Origin: Nissolia schottii
Taxonomy: Eukaryota > Streptophyta > Magnoliopsida > Fabales > Fabaceae
Assembly: GCA_003254905.1 (NCBI GenBank)
Contig: QANU01063901.1
Location: 362,810-426,809, forward strand
Direction of reading: 5' to 3'
DNA: 64,000 nt
Below the pieces are notes generated by a model, which did not search any database, was not told where the DNA came from, and saw nothing but the letters and a program-made list of their open reading frames with translations. Every line of letters begins with the position of its first letter. The stretch's first letter is position 1. Both the position numbers and the translations under genes were made by a program. This document shows positions 28,066 through 39,549 of this stretch, piece after piece.

Positions 28066-28273
28066 TATATATAGTATTTATTTTGTCTACTCAACCCACT
28101 AACCACTATATCCTAATAATAATAACTATTAACTAACTCACTAACATCTTATTTTTTTATTAAATTATTTATTAATTATATTATTACTATTTTTTTTAAA
28201 GACTAAAAAAAATGTATCATATAATTAATTATATTAACACTTATGAAATAGATGTGACTTGGCAAATTCGTAA

Positions 28274-29193
28274 GGTTACGTTTGGTTAGCAGAACAGAGA
28301 CATCAGAACATAGACATAAAAAATAGGGATGTTCAGCTGGTGGGTTCTACCTGCCAACCCGACCTGACCTAACTCCATTTGGATCGAGTTAGGTCAGGTC
28401 AGTGGATCGACGAGTCAGACCCGTCTGACCCATCACTTGTGTTGGGTCAGGTGTTGGGTCCAACTTGTCAAAACTGACCCGACTCGCCGACCAGCGCGAT
28501 CCATCATTTTATTTTATTACTTTATTATTTTTATTATTTTAAAAAATAAAAAAATATTTTTCTTCTTTTTATTATTAGATTTTTTTTCCTAAGATCATTT
28601 TATGCATCAAAACATAATATATATTTTTTTAATTAAAAAATGCATTTTTATTATAAAAATATTTTTTTAAATAAAAAATGGTGGGTCACCCGCCAACCTA
28701 ACCCGACCCAAACAGGTTGCGAGTCTAGCGAGTACCCACTCAAAAAAATCATAATTTGACCCGACCTGACCTGTGTCCACCCTAATAAAAAATAGGTTTT
28801 GTATTTTATTTAATGATAGTATACAAGACACAATTTATTATATCTGTATCTTGTTTGATTTGCGGTGACAAGAGAAAAAAAAGTGACAAAAAGACAAAAT
28901 ATCCTTTTGCATCTACAAAATTACTCGATCACCAGACCGCTAAACGCTTGAACTAACAGCAACACCCAACCTCAAAACAACCAAAGAGAACCCACCATTA
29001 ACACCCAAAAATGAGAGGAGAAAGTTTCGTTAATATGTTGTTTGTCTCTTTTTTCTGTTTTTAACAAAATGAAAGTATAAAAAATACACTAATTTTTTAT
29101 TTTGAGACACTAGTTTTTAAATCTTTTTTTTATAATTAAATAGAATTTTGTGTTCATACATTTGTGTCATGTATTCACAACCAAACATAGCTG
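28274..29193. mobile_element. PIF/Harbinger-like element nested in Helitron-like unit 1
   Basis: Ends GGTTACGTTTGGTTAG and the complement of CAGCTATGTTTGGTTG are flanked by TAA on both sides (28271-28273 and 29194-29196). A three-base TAA/TTA duplication and a TTTGGTT terminal motif suggest PIF/Harbinger. Without the hAT insert inside it is about 450 bp and non-coding. Confidence 0.6.
28324..28784. mobile_element. hAT MITE nested in the PIF-like element
   Basis: ATAAAAAA is repeated exactly at 28316-28323 and 28785-28792. The ends read TAGGGATGTTCAGC and, in complement, TAGGGTGGACACAGG. Subterminal ACCCGACC/GGTCAGGTC words are repeated inward from both ends. It is 461 bp with no coding region. 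Confidence 0.8.
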
Positions 29194-29212
29194 TAATTTG
29201 TCAAGCTGCTAA

Positions 29213-29514
29213 TATTTACAATTAATAAAGGGAGTTGAAAAAAAAAACTACTTTTAATATCCAAATTCTATTATACCAAAAATATCCTTCTTATAAAGTA
29301 GTTTTGCCTCCCGTTTTACATCATGCAAGTTCAAAGTAATTTTGCAACTGAATCCTCTTGCCAAAATATAAATTAAATATGTTTTCATATTTTCTCAATC
29401 AACACACTTTCTTTTCATCTTCTCCTAATATACAAATTAAAATAAAAAATGCAGCTTAATAAGTACAACAATAAGTTAATACATAAGCATAAAGTGTCTG
29501 TCAAGACCTATTAA
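29213..29514. repeat. Helitron-like end, older unit
   Basis: The stretch closes with GTGTCTGTCAAGACCTATTAA just before the next unit begins, resembling the ends of its neighbours. Its start is not recognisable. Confidence 0.35.
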
Positions 29515-29795
29515 TCTATATTATATACAAAGAGAATATCAAAAGTAATTAATTTTTTTTGTCTCTTTTAACTCCATTCAATTTTTTTTCAAGTCCATTA
29601 TTTATTTATTTATATTTTTATAGATGTGTGGATTTATCCACTCAACTCACTAATCCATTACATCCTAAAAACTATTAACCCACTAACATCTTTTTATTTT
29701 TTTATTATTAAATTGTTTTTTAATCATAATAATTTTTTTGAAATAAAAAATGTGGATTGATAGACACATATGTGTGGTGCCTGTCAAGCCGCTAG
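29515..29795 (+). mobile_element. Helitron-like unit 2
   Basis: It begins TCTATATTATATACAAAGAG after an A and ends with a palindrome, ACACATATGTGT, then GTCAAGCC and GCTAG before T. The A/T insertion context, TC start, 3' hairpin and CTAG end are all Helitron features. The unit is 281 bp, non-coding, and shares its core with unit 1. Confidence 0.6.
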
Positions 29796-30097
29796 TTATA
29801 TATAAAGAGGATTTGTTTTACAACTAACTTTTAGTTTCTACTAGTTATATTAAAATATTTTTTCAAATCCATTAATTTATTTTGGGGTTCACTCCTGTAC
29901 CTCATAAACTTTAAAGGTATCAATATCATAATATCTAAGATTTTGCAAGTGTCCCACTAATTCAAATTATTTATTGTTTTAAATTTGTGATTGAATCAAA
30001 ACCGTTTAAATACAAGAAGGTATTAATACATTCAAAAAAATTTAGGTACTAAAGGAATAACGGTTTGACAGACACTTACGTGCCTACCAAGCCACTT
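29796..30097 (+). repeat. Helitron-like unit 3
   Basis: It begins directly after the CTAG of unit 2 with TTATATATAAAGAGG and closes with GACAGACACTTACGTGCC then ACCAAGCCACTTG, a diverged version of the same end. Confidence 0.45.
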
Positions 30098-30325
30098 GTT
30101 TTATTTTTGCAGAAGATGGATATTTTTATTTTATGGGAGAAGTTATAAAAGTAACTACTTATAATACATGAGAGATGAAACAAAAAATGTAAGAATAATT
30201 TTGGAATAAACAAATCCGACACTAAAAAGTTGGTTACCAAAGTGTACCATTTTTATACATGTATAGATAATATTTTGTCCATTCAACCCAATGCACCCTA
30301 ATAACTACTATAACTCACTCACATT

Positions 30326-30365
<40 letters not shown>

Positions 30366-30486
30366 ATTAAATTATTTCTTAAGTATATAATACTACAAAC
30401 ATGTGTATAATGTAATTAGTCATATTAATATTTATGAAATAAAAAATGTGACTTGACAAACATGTTAGTCTTTGTCAAGCCGTGAG
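30098..30486 (+). repeat. Helitron-like unit 4 with (AT)n tract
   Basis: The right part (30250-30486) repeats the core of unit 1 (CCATTCAACCCA, TATTTATGAAATA, GTGACTTGACAAACATG) and closes TTTGTCAAGCCGTGAG. A dinucleotide AT run occupies about 30324-30361. Left boundary uncertain. Confidence 0.4.
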
Positions 30487-32300
30487 TATAATAGTATAAA
30501 TTCAATAATACTCTCTATATATCACTTTTTTTTTTATCATTAGTTGTACATCACATTTAATGCACAATTTTGTCTCCTCTCCCCCACTGTCTCTAACACT
30601 CCTCTTCTTCCCTCACTCTTCCTTCCTTTTTTTTTTTTTCATTTTTTTACAAACGCTTTTTTCCTTCATTTTTTTTTTAATTTTCTTGTTCGTTTTTCTT
30701 CATTTATTACATACGCTATCTTGGAATAAATTTTTCTTCATTTTTTATTCTTTGCAAGAAGTTATGGATCTCAGATTTTTCATTTTTATTCTCGTCATTT
30801 TTTTTATTTCTAGTTGTTCAAAAGTTTGTGTATGTGAGCATCAAAGTTTTCTTCTTCGTTTCAATTCTGTCATAGTATTTGTTTTTAGTTGTTAAAAAAT
30901 TTGTGCATGTGTAGAAAAGTTTGAGTATTATTGTTTAAGAGTTTGTGCACTTGAATACCAAAGTTTTCTTCTTCGACTTCATTTTTGTTTTCGTTTCTGT
31001 CATATTTTTTGTTTTTAGTTATTCAAAAATTTGTATATATGTGTAGAAAAAATTATGTATTTTTTTGTTTAAAAATTTGTGCATGTGGGTTCTTCATTTT
31101 TGTTTTATTTTTTATTTCTGCTTGTTGAAAAGTTATTGCACGTCAATTAAGATTTTTTGTGCATCAATATTTGTACATAGTAGAGAGTGAGTTCACACAC
31201 TTAAAGTATGAGTGAAGAAAATGAGAGAGTGCATGACGTTTATTTTTTGCGATTTAATGAGTTGTAGATCCAATTTAATTTGGTTCTGTAAGTGAAAAAG
31301 TTTGTACATGCCTGTGTAAAAATTTACACACTCAGTATTATTGTATATATCATACATATGATATGGTAGTTGTAGTAAAAATGATGTACTCCTAACATTA
31401 TCGGTATAGATTTATGCTCACACAACTTTGTATATACATATTTTACTATTTGATTATAATTGAATCACATTAACTTTTTGAATATCTACACCCTGAACTT
31501 GACTCATTAAAATGATATATATGATTTTCCTTTTAACGTTATTCTTCCTAGCATTGCAGGCCTCAATTATTTATTTATTTTTTCAGTTATAGATATCTAA
31601 AACTACATCTACTATATATAAGTGATTTCGTTAGGTGAACAACTCTAGATATCAAATTCCATACCTGCTCATTTTTGTTTTATACACTAAATACAATAAA
31701 AATCATTTTATTTTTGTTCCCATGTATTTGTTGAGAGTATCACAGGGCACAGCTACGCTGATAAAAGGACACACCTAATATATATATGTGTGTGTGTGTG
31801 TCTGGGTGTGTGCGCCTAAACATATCGGTGCATAATGTGACGTAACCTATCTCCTCTCTTGGTTTTTTTATACAAAGAAACAAAACTAAGAATGGAAAAA
31901 AACAAAAGTCATTAGATAGAGGCACTATAAATTGGTGGAAATTCTATGTGGATAATGATCCCACAAACTAGTGAGAAGCAGCATAGTTCTTCCTCCAAAC
32001 TTTTCAATGAAGTCGCCACAAAAATCACACTAATAGTCACATGGTAAACATAAAAAAAAAAATAGAAATACTACTTTAACCACTAAAATGCACAACAACA
32101 TCAGTTTATATACAAAAAATCAAAATTCTCCTATTAAAAGATTATTTTTTTCTCTCTCTACTCTCTTTCTCTTCTCTCAAGCTCTCTCACTCCCTCAATC
32201 TCACTTTCCTTTTCTCTCACCCACAAAGCCACAAACCCTTCTCCTCCTCCTATGTATGTCTGCTTCTTCTTCTTTTCTCTGATTTCGCATGCTGGTTTAT
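30487..32300. other. Non-genic stretch with degenerate tandem repeats
   Basis: From about 30815 to 31140 a loose unit with AAAATTTGTGCATGTG, CAAAGTTTTCTTCTTCG and TTTGTTTTTAGTT recurs three to four times. Pyrimidine-rich leaders (30570-30640 and 32150-32270) look like 5'UTRs but have no matching coding exon. The short frames here show no known domain. Confidence 0.45.
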
Positions 32301-32307
32301 TTGTGAT

Positions 32308-32475
32308 AAGATGTTGGTTTCTCTGTTTTGGCGTGTTGGTTTGTCTATGTTACGATGTTAGTTTCTCTATGTTAGCGTGTTGGTTTGTCTGTGTTACGGT
32401 ATTGGTTTCTTTGTGTTAAAATGTTGCGTTGGTTTCTCTGTATTAGGGTGTTGATTTCTCTGTGTTAGAGTGTTA
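32308..32475 (+). repeat. Minisatellite of about 22-bp units
   Basis: About eight imperfect copies of GTTGGTTTCTCTGTGTTA plus a four-base spacer follow one another, alternating TTTCTCTG and TTTGTCTG variants. No frame is maintained. Confidence 0.8.
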
Positions 32476-32999
32476 GTTATTTATTTACACAGTACTTAGT
32501 TGTGTTGGTTTACAAAAGTTGGATTGCTAATTATTTTGTTGGTTTTTTTTTTTTAAATTTTTTAATGCGTTGTACATTTTTGTGGTTTGTTTTCATTGTT
32601 TAGGTAGCATACCTCTAAAAAAAATAAGCAGCACGGTAGTACAATTTTCTACAACGAATTTAATATGTCTAATCTCTTTTTTTTGTTCAAGTTATTATCT
32701 CTAGTCTCTCATTAAACTGTATATGTCACCCACTATACAATAATTTAAACTTATATATTAACAACCATGCTACATGTACAACCGTAGTTGCATCCACCAT
32801 ACTGCCAACCATCAATTAATGTATCCAGGCCCACCACTTAACCAATTGCAATCCCATGATGCCCACTCTCTTTCAATAACGCATGTGTGCACGCCCCCAT
32901 AAAAAACAAAATTGTTCGCGCCTAACCTCTCTATTTCACAACGCAAATTTTTTTAAGGATTCTCCCCTCACTACACACTCCTTCTGCAATAGACACTCC

Positions 33000-33089
33000 A
33001 ATTAACACTAAATACTAGTAGTGTACAAACATTTGCCACACCGATGCACAAACATATGAACAAAAAATAACACTAATTACTAACATAAC

Positions 33090-33128
<39 letters not shown>

Positions 33129-33535
33129 CTAGGTGCACAAACATTTCCAATACTTCTGCACAAACATATATAGCGCACAAGCATATATAGCACAGGTGCA
33201 TAAATATATAAATCAATTAACATTAAATACTAAAAAGAACAGAACATATAAAATAGTAGTGCAGAAATACTTGTCACACTGATGTACAAACATATGCATA
33301 AACATTTGAACCAATTAACACTAAATACTAACGGACAAAAACATGAAAATAACTAGTGCACAAACATTTCTCATATATTTGCACAAACATATACAACATA
33401 CATGCACAAACATATGAACAAAAAATAACACTAACTACTAATATAACATATCATATATAGCTAAGTACACAAACATATGAACCAAAATAACACTAACTAC
33501 TAACACAACAATTCATACTGCACAAAAATGGCAAG
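33000..33535. repeat. Degenerate tandem repeat with CACAAACAT words
   Basis: Units built from GCACAAACATATGAAC, AAAATAACACTAA and TACTAACATAACA recur about five times at irregular spacing; an (AT)n tract sits at about 33091-33126. The complement of TTTGTGCATG in the 30.8-31.1 kb repeat resembles these words, so the two blocks may be parts of one larger repeat. Confidence 0.6.
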
Positions 33536-36500
33536 TATAAACAATTTGATTGAGTGGTTAAACCTTGTTCATGGTATCGAATTGATTTGCATCATCCATT
33601 AATGGAATTAGATCTCAAATCAATTCATCACTGAACTCGTTCATTCATTCGAATTAATGTTTTGAATCAATTGACAAATTACGATCAGCCTCAGAATCCA
33701 TCAAATGATTATGCTTGATATTTTATATGTAGAAATTGAATAATGATTACATAGAACCAATGCTTGGTGAAGACGACTACGTGATGGTGGGTGTTTGACG
33801 GTTGCGTGCGGATCACATTGATAATCAATTGGTATTGCATATGGGTAGTATAAAATATGAGGTTGAATGTACGGTAACATGAAAATTGGTTGTACACCAA
33901 TCATTTTTCATATACTAATAATACAAAAAGAAAAAAAAGAGAGAGAGAGAGAGAGAATCTAATCACTAACCTTATATTATCTTCTGAAGCCCAAGCCCAA
34001 ACCCAAATAGCCTATCACCAAGCCAACATAACCGAAGAACTTGCTACTTAATTTGGGCCCTCTGTGCATTATAACTTGTCCTGCCCCTGCCCGAGAATTG
34101 ACTCACTTATTTAAAATGTTTATTTTAGAAAAATAAAAAGCAGAAGTGTTTTACCAATTTTGAGGGGGGGGAAAAGTGTTTCCCCTATTGACAAAAATTA
34201 AATCCCTCTCAAGTGACTCCAAAGAAAAAAGTGTTACTTTTATCCCTCCTGAACAGTTATATCAGAGAGTTAAAAAAAAAGTCAAAATTCAGTTGTCATA
34301 AGATGTCATTTGTTTACTAATTTTTAGATGAATAAATTGGTTATATTGCCTCATTTCATCTATCAACCATTTTGATCTCTATAAAAAAAATTCTGCAATA
34401 TTTTTGTGGTAATTTTACATGACTTTTAGTATAAAAAAAAATCATAAATTACCCTTCCTCCCCCTCTAAAGAAACAAAAATGAAAAAATAAAAGCATCTA
34501 GGCTCATTCTTTAAAAACTTGCTTTTCAGAAAGGAGGATAAAAACCATCATAGGGGCCAGGGTACTTTAGTTTATATAACTATTCAAAATCCTGCTCCAT
34601 AGTTTACCACAAGGGGAAAAAAGGGTAGGGAGAAGGGGAAGAACAGAAAAAGAGATTGAACTAGTATATCAACAAAGGAAAAAAAGAACCCAAAAAGAAA
34701 GTAAGTGGTAAAATTAATTAATGGAACAAAACAAAACATAACCAAGGGGGAATTTTATTAAAAATACGAAGGGAACAGAGCCCAAAGTACAAGAGCACCT
34801 CAGTTTTGAAGCTCATGATTCCCTTGTGTTTGGATAAGTTCCAAACCCAAGCTTTTGGCGTTTGGACTCTAGCACTTTGCTTGTTATTCCTTTGCCTCTT
34901 ATATTTCAGAGCCATCATAATGTTAAAAAATAGAGAGTCCACAATATTGTTACTAAACCTGGCATGAGAGCTAGATCACGAGAATAAAGATAAAGAAAAT
35001 TTGTCTCTTTAAATTTTAATTTTGTACTCTTTAAACAAAAATGTTTTATCTCAGTTTCAATAAGGAACAAAAAAAAAATAAAAATTTTATGTTCTTGTGT
35101 TTGTGTTTCTCTATTCTATTCTTAGTAATAAAGACGTTATAAGAGACCTCAAATAATTGTGGTGAGAAAAGTCCAAAGGGGTTTTTGGCGTCAAGTGATA
35201 TGGTACACCCGCGTGCCATGCCATTTCCATGCACACGCAGCTGGCATATAACGCTGCACCCTCTTTGTCCATAACCAATTTAAATTGAAATTAAAATTTG
35301 AAGAAAAATAAAAACAAACCCAAAATTGGTGCTATACTCATTGCAACCCTCAATCATGCAGAGATCACATAGCCCATTTTCAACCTTAATGTACCTTAAA
35401 GGCCACTGCCCCAATTTTCATCATCATCATCATTGTGGTCTTTTTTGAATATCCAATCACAATATATTCAATGTAACCAAATATTGAATTAAAACCTTAT
35501 GTGGTACATAGGCATCATGATGCCCTGCACCCATCAGTCTGGTGAAATGGTTAGGAGAAAAACTGAGAGGGATGTTTGTTTGTTTGTTTCATTTCTTGGG
35601 TAAGAAGTTAGTGCCTCTGTGGAAAGCTAGCCATCAATGGAGTGTTCTTTTGATCGTATAAAGATTATAGTCTCTTTTTTTTCTTCACATATAATATGCA
35701 ATAGGAAAAAAACAAAGAGCATATTGGATATGGGGTGTAATAATTTGGGCTCCATTCTGGAGCAGTGGAAGCATCAACAATTGCTCAATATTCCTTTTCA
35801 CACCATGTTATATGTTTCTTTTAGATTCATTTAATTTGAATCATGTATAAAAGGTGAATATGTTGCGAGGGGAGCTCAATTAAAACCCAAGAAAAAAATA
35901 TCAATGAAATAAGTGGAAAACTATACAAGTAAGTTGGATACACATCTTGAGATTCATGACCCAAAATCTTACAAAGCCACACATGATTAATGGGACGAAT
36001 GACAAATCACACTAACAAATGAGACATTATATCTTGATCCAATATCTTAAAATAATAAATCTATAAATTCTCTCACCTATATATATTTTTTTCACTTAAC
36101 ACATCGCTAATCAATGCGAGACTTTCAATAATCATACTTAAAACAAAAAAAAAACTGCAAAGATAGTTATTTGGACTAATTAACAAATTGTTTACTCAAT
36201 TTTGGTACACAGTATTTGTTAATTAGATAAGTTTCTGCCCCAAATGATGGTTCTTAGATTCAAACTCCCAATATCTATTTATCTATTTATAATATATAAA
36301 AACTGATATCATAGTTTATGAAAATGCCACATTAGCAATATTACTAAAATTATTTCTTCTCTTGTTCTCTTTATTGTTTTTGTCTATATTCTAATATTAA
36401 AGTTCTTTCACTTGTTTTGTCACATGGAAATAACTCTACTAAAATGTCACATTGAATCTTTACCTAAATTTTACTCATTTTAAATTTTAAATTATTTATT

Positions 36501-39500
36501 ATACTTTCATTTTATTGTTTTACTTCTCATTATTTCATAATTCATGTTTTCTTAACTTCCAAACTTTCAATTCACTCTTGAGTGTTCATCTTTTACCATA
36601 CTCAATTAAAATTTTCAATTTTTTTAAAGGTTATCTTGAGTTCGGAAAGAACAATACAAATAATTAGTAATATTAAAAAAAATTGAGTTGAACTATTTGA
36701 TTAAATTAATTAGATCGTACATCAATCATATTTCAAAATTAAAAAAATAATCAATATTTTAAAAAAGTAATTTTAATAAATAATCATAAGTATCATTGTT
36801 TAAAGAAAAATCGAATATTATTTAATACATCATGTGCAAAAGAATTGACATGATTGTAGTTAGGAATATAAAAATAAAAAACAAAGTTTTGTTACAATCC
36901 GCTACCATTTACTAATTTAAAAAGAAAAAGTTTGCCAATAAACAATATAAAATTAAAAATCCAAAGAATAAATAATGAAAAATAAGTATTATTTACATAA
37001 AAAGCATAACAAATAAATAAAATAAGATTTGTAATTCAATTTTTTAAACACTTATCCATGTAATTATTCAAAACTCAATTTATAAATTGTCAAAACAATT
37101 ATACATAGAATTAATTTTACTATATTAATTTTTTTTTAAAAAACGTGACATGACAAGATAATGAATAATTCATGTGGCTAATCTCAATGATGAACACACA
37201 TGAAATCTCAATGATAAAAAATGTAAATTGTATTCAATGAATCAAAATTGGATTACAAGGTTTATATACATCTTAATAAGATGAGAATTATAACAAACTA
37301 TGAGAAATAGATTTGGTAAGAAGATCAACAACTTGTTTGATAGCTGAAATATATTGCACCGATATTGGTTTCTGAATAATCATGTCTCGAACAAAATAAA
37401 GATCAATTTCAAAGTATTTAGTATGTTGATGTAAGATAAGATTGACAGTTAATATTACAACACTGACGTTGTTGCAAAATACAATGAATATAGCAGAACA
37501 AGAGATATACAGTTCGAGTAATAGAGATTGAAGCCAAACAATTTATGCCATAGTGAAAACTAAGCTGCGAAACTCTACTACTGTAAATTGCAAATTTTAT
37601 ATAACAATTGAAGTGATTGTGTTGTACTAAAATAAATTGAAGTGATTATTTATACAAGTATTTAATTTTTTAATTAAATAATAAGTAAAAAATTACATGC
37701 ATGCTAATTTGTATCGGGTTATGTTATTTGTAAACTAAAAATGACACTAAAAAACCTCTACTTTTTTCTCTCTTCATGATTTATTTTACTTTTTTTTCTA
37801 ATTTTCTTTTCTTTTCACTATCTATGGGTGTCCTGGGTGTCCACCACAAGGGTTAAAACACTATTTCTCAATTATAAATATGAGAACTCTAATATTATAT
37901 TCTTGTAATAGATATTTACAATATGATCAATAAAAAATAAGAAACACATTGTATGTGACAATGTTAAATGTAATATGAAAATTTTAAATTAATTAGTTTA
38001 ATCATTATGTGCTAATAATGTAAATCTTTTACATTGTTGTAAATATAATACACCACTCTATATTCTTGTCATGTCCAAATACTATCTCTCTAAATTCACC
38101 TTCCTCCCCTTATATCACAAACCCCTCTATTTTCCTTGGCATTGCTGCAATATAATTACAATAGACCACCCTTTAAGTTGCTAACTAACATATTTAATCA
38201 CACAATAAATTCAATTACATCAACCATGTCAATCAACTATGTAATTTTCTCCTGCTTAAACCAAATATTCTATCAAATTCATATTCTTTTATCTTTTTTA
38301 ACTACCCATTGCACCAATATATCTCTCTAACACACATTTCCTTCAACATCTCCTTTCTATCTCTACATTAAGAGACTTACACTATTGATTTAGCTAAAAT
38401 TCTACGATTTGAATCACCTCCGACATGTTAATCCAGAATGATACAAAGAAAGTCGTTAGTCATATTTACATACATTCATCTATGCCTCAAAGAAATACCT
38501 TCAATCATAAGGAGCTACCAAAGTAAAATATGAGGAAAATTTTAGTTTTTATTTCCTAGCCTTTTGTTTAATATATAATCTACCTATAATTGCATTAGAA
38601 AATAGTATTCACATCACAATTTCATTTAGTCTTGTGGAGACTTATAAAAAGTTTGAAAGTAAATAAGAATATGGTGCTTTCATTTTATCAAACTTAAAAG
38701 ATAAGAGTTTTAAAAAAAATATTAAGGCTAGAAATAAAAATTTTATAATGAAAATTTGCAAGAAAATCATCATTAATAAAAATATTAAGTCTCATATTAT
38801 TAAAACACATTATAAAATTAACACTAAAATTATTAAATTTTACATTATTAAGACAACATATACTAATCTTCTTTACCCCGTACATTACACTAATCTAAAT
38901 CTAACTTAATGTAAAGTTTGTATAACCTACTTTCCCTGCAACCAACAACTTTTAAGGATAATAAAAGAATGAAAAGGTACGAAATAAAAGGAAATGTATT
39001 TCATCTTCACTTTGCTATTAAAAATCAATTAAAACCTCCCTTGCTACTACTGCCACCTGTTTAGCATTAATAGTTTATCTACTTTTAACAATGATAGTCA
39101 ATGATTTGCATGATTATTGCTACCACCAATCACACAATTAGAGACAATGCAAGTTAAGGCCAGGGACATTTATGGTTTTCCAACATTTGGATAGTATTTT
39201 GTCTTTCCATGCCAATGCCACACACCCATTTCTTTCAATGTGCCTTCTTTTATGCAACTTTCCATTTCCATGCTATTGAGGGGGGTGGTGGTGGCATCAC
39301 CACAACACTTGCAATAATTTAGCTGTTGCAATCTTCACACAAGAGTACAATTTTTTGGTGGGGGGAGAGGGGGGGCATGGGGGGTAAAAAAAAAAGAAAC
39401 TCTGGAATTGGATGGATGGCTTGAAAGGTTTGCTATTAGTGATGTTTGGCTTTTATGGGTCCCCCTGCACTACCTGCTCTAAAGTTAAGCCATAGAAAGT

Positions 39501-39501
39501 G

Positions 39502-39549
<48 letters not shown>

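Larger units (their letters stand above)
27703..29212 (+). mobile_element. Helitron-like unit 1, interrupted by nested insertions
   Basis: It starts TCTATACTATATATGC and ends TTTGTCAAGCTGCTAA (29200-29212), preceded by a hairpin that is itself split at 28271 by the PIF-like insert. Removing the insert restores CTTGGCAAATTCGTAA joined to TTTGTCAAG, a near-perfect stem. TC start, hairpin and CTRR end fit Helitrons. Internal sequence is shared with the units at 29515 and 30250 (CTACTCAACCCACTAAC, ACTAACATCTT). A trinucleotide (ATT)n run lies at about 28006-28063. No Rep/helicase frame. Confidence 0.55.
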
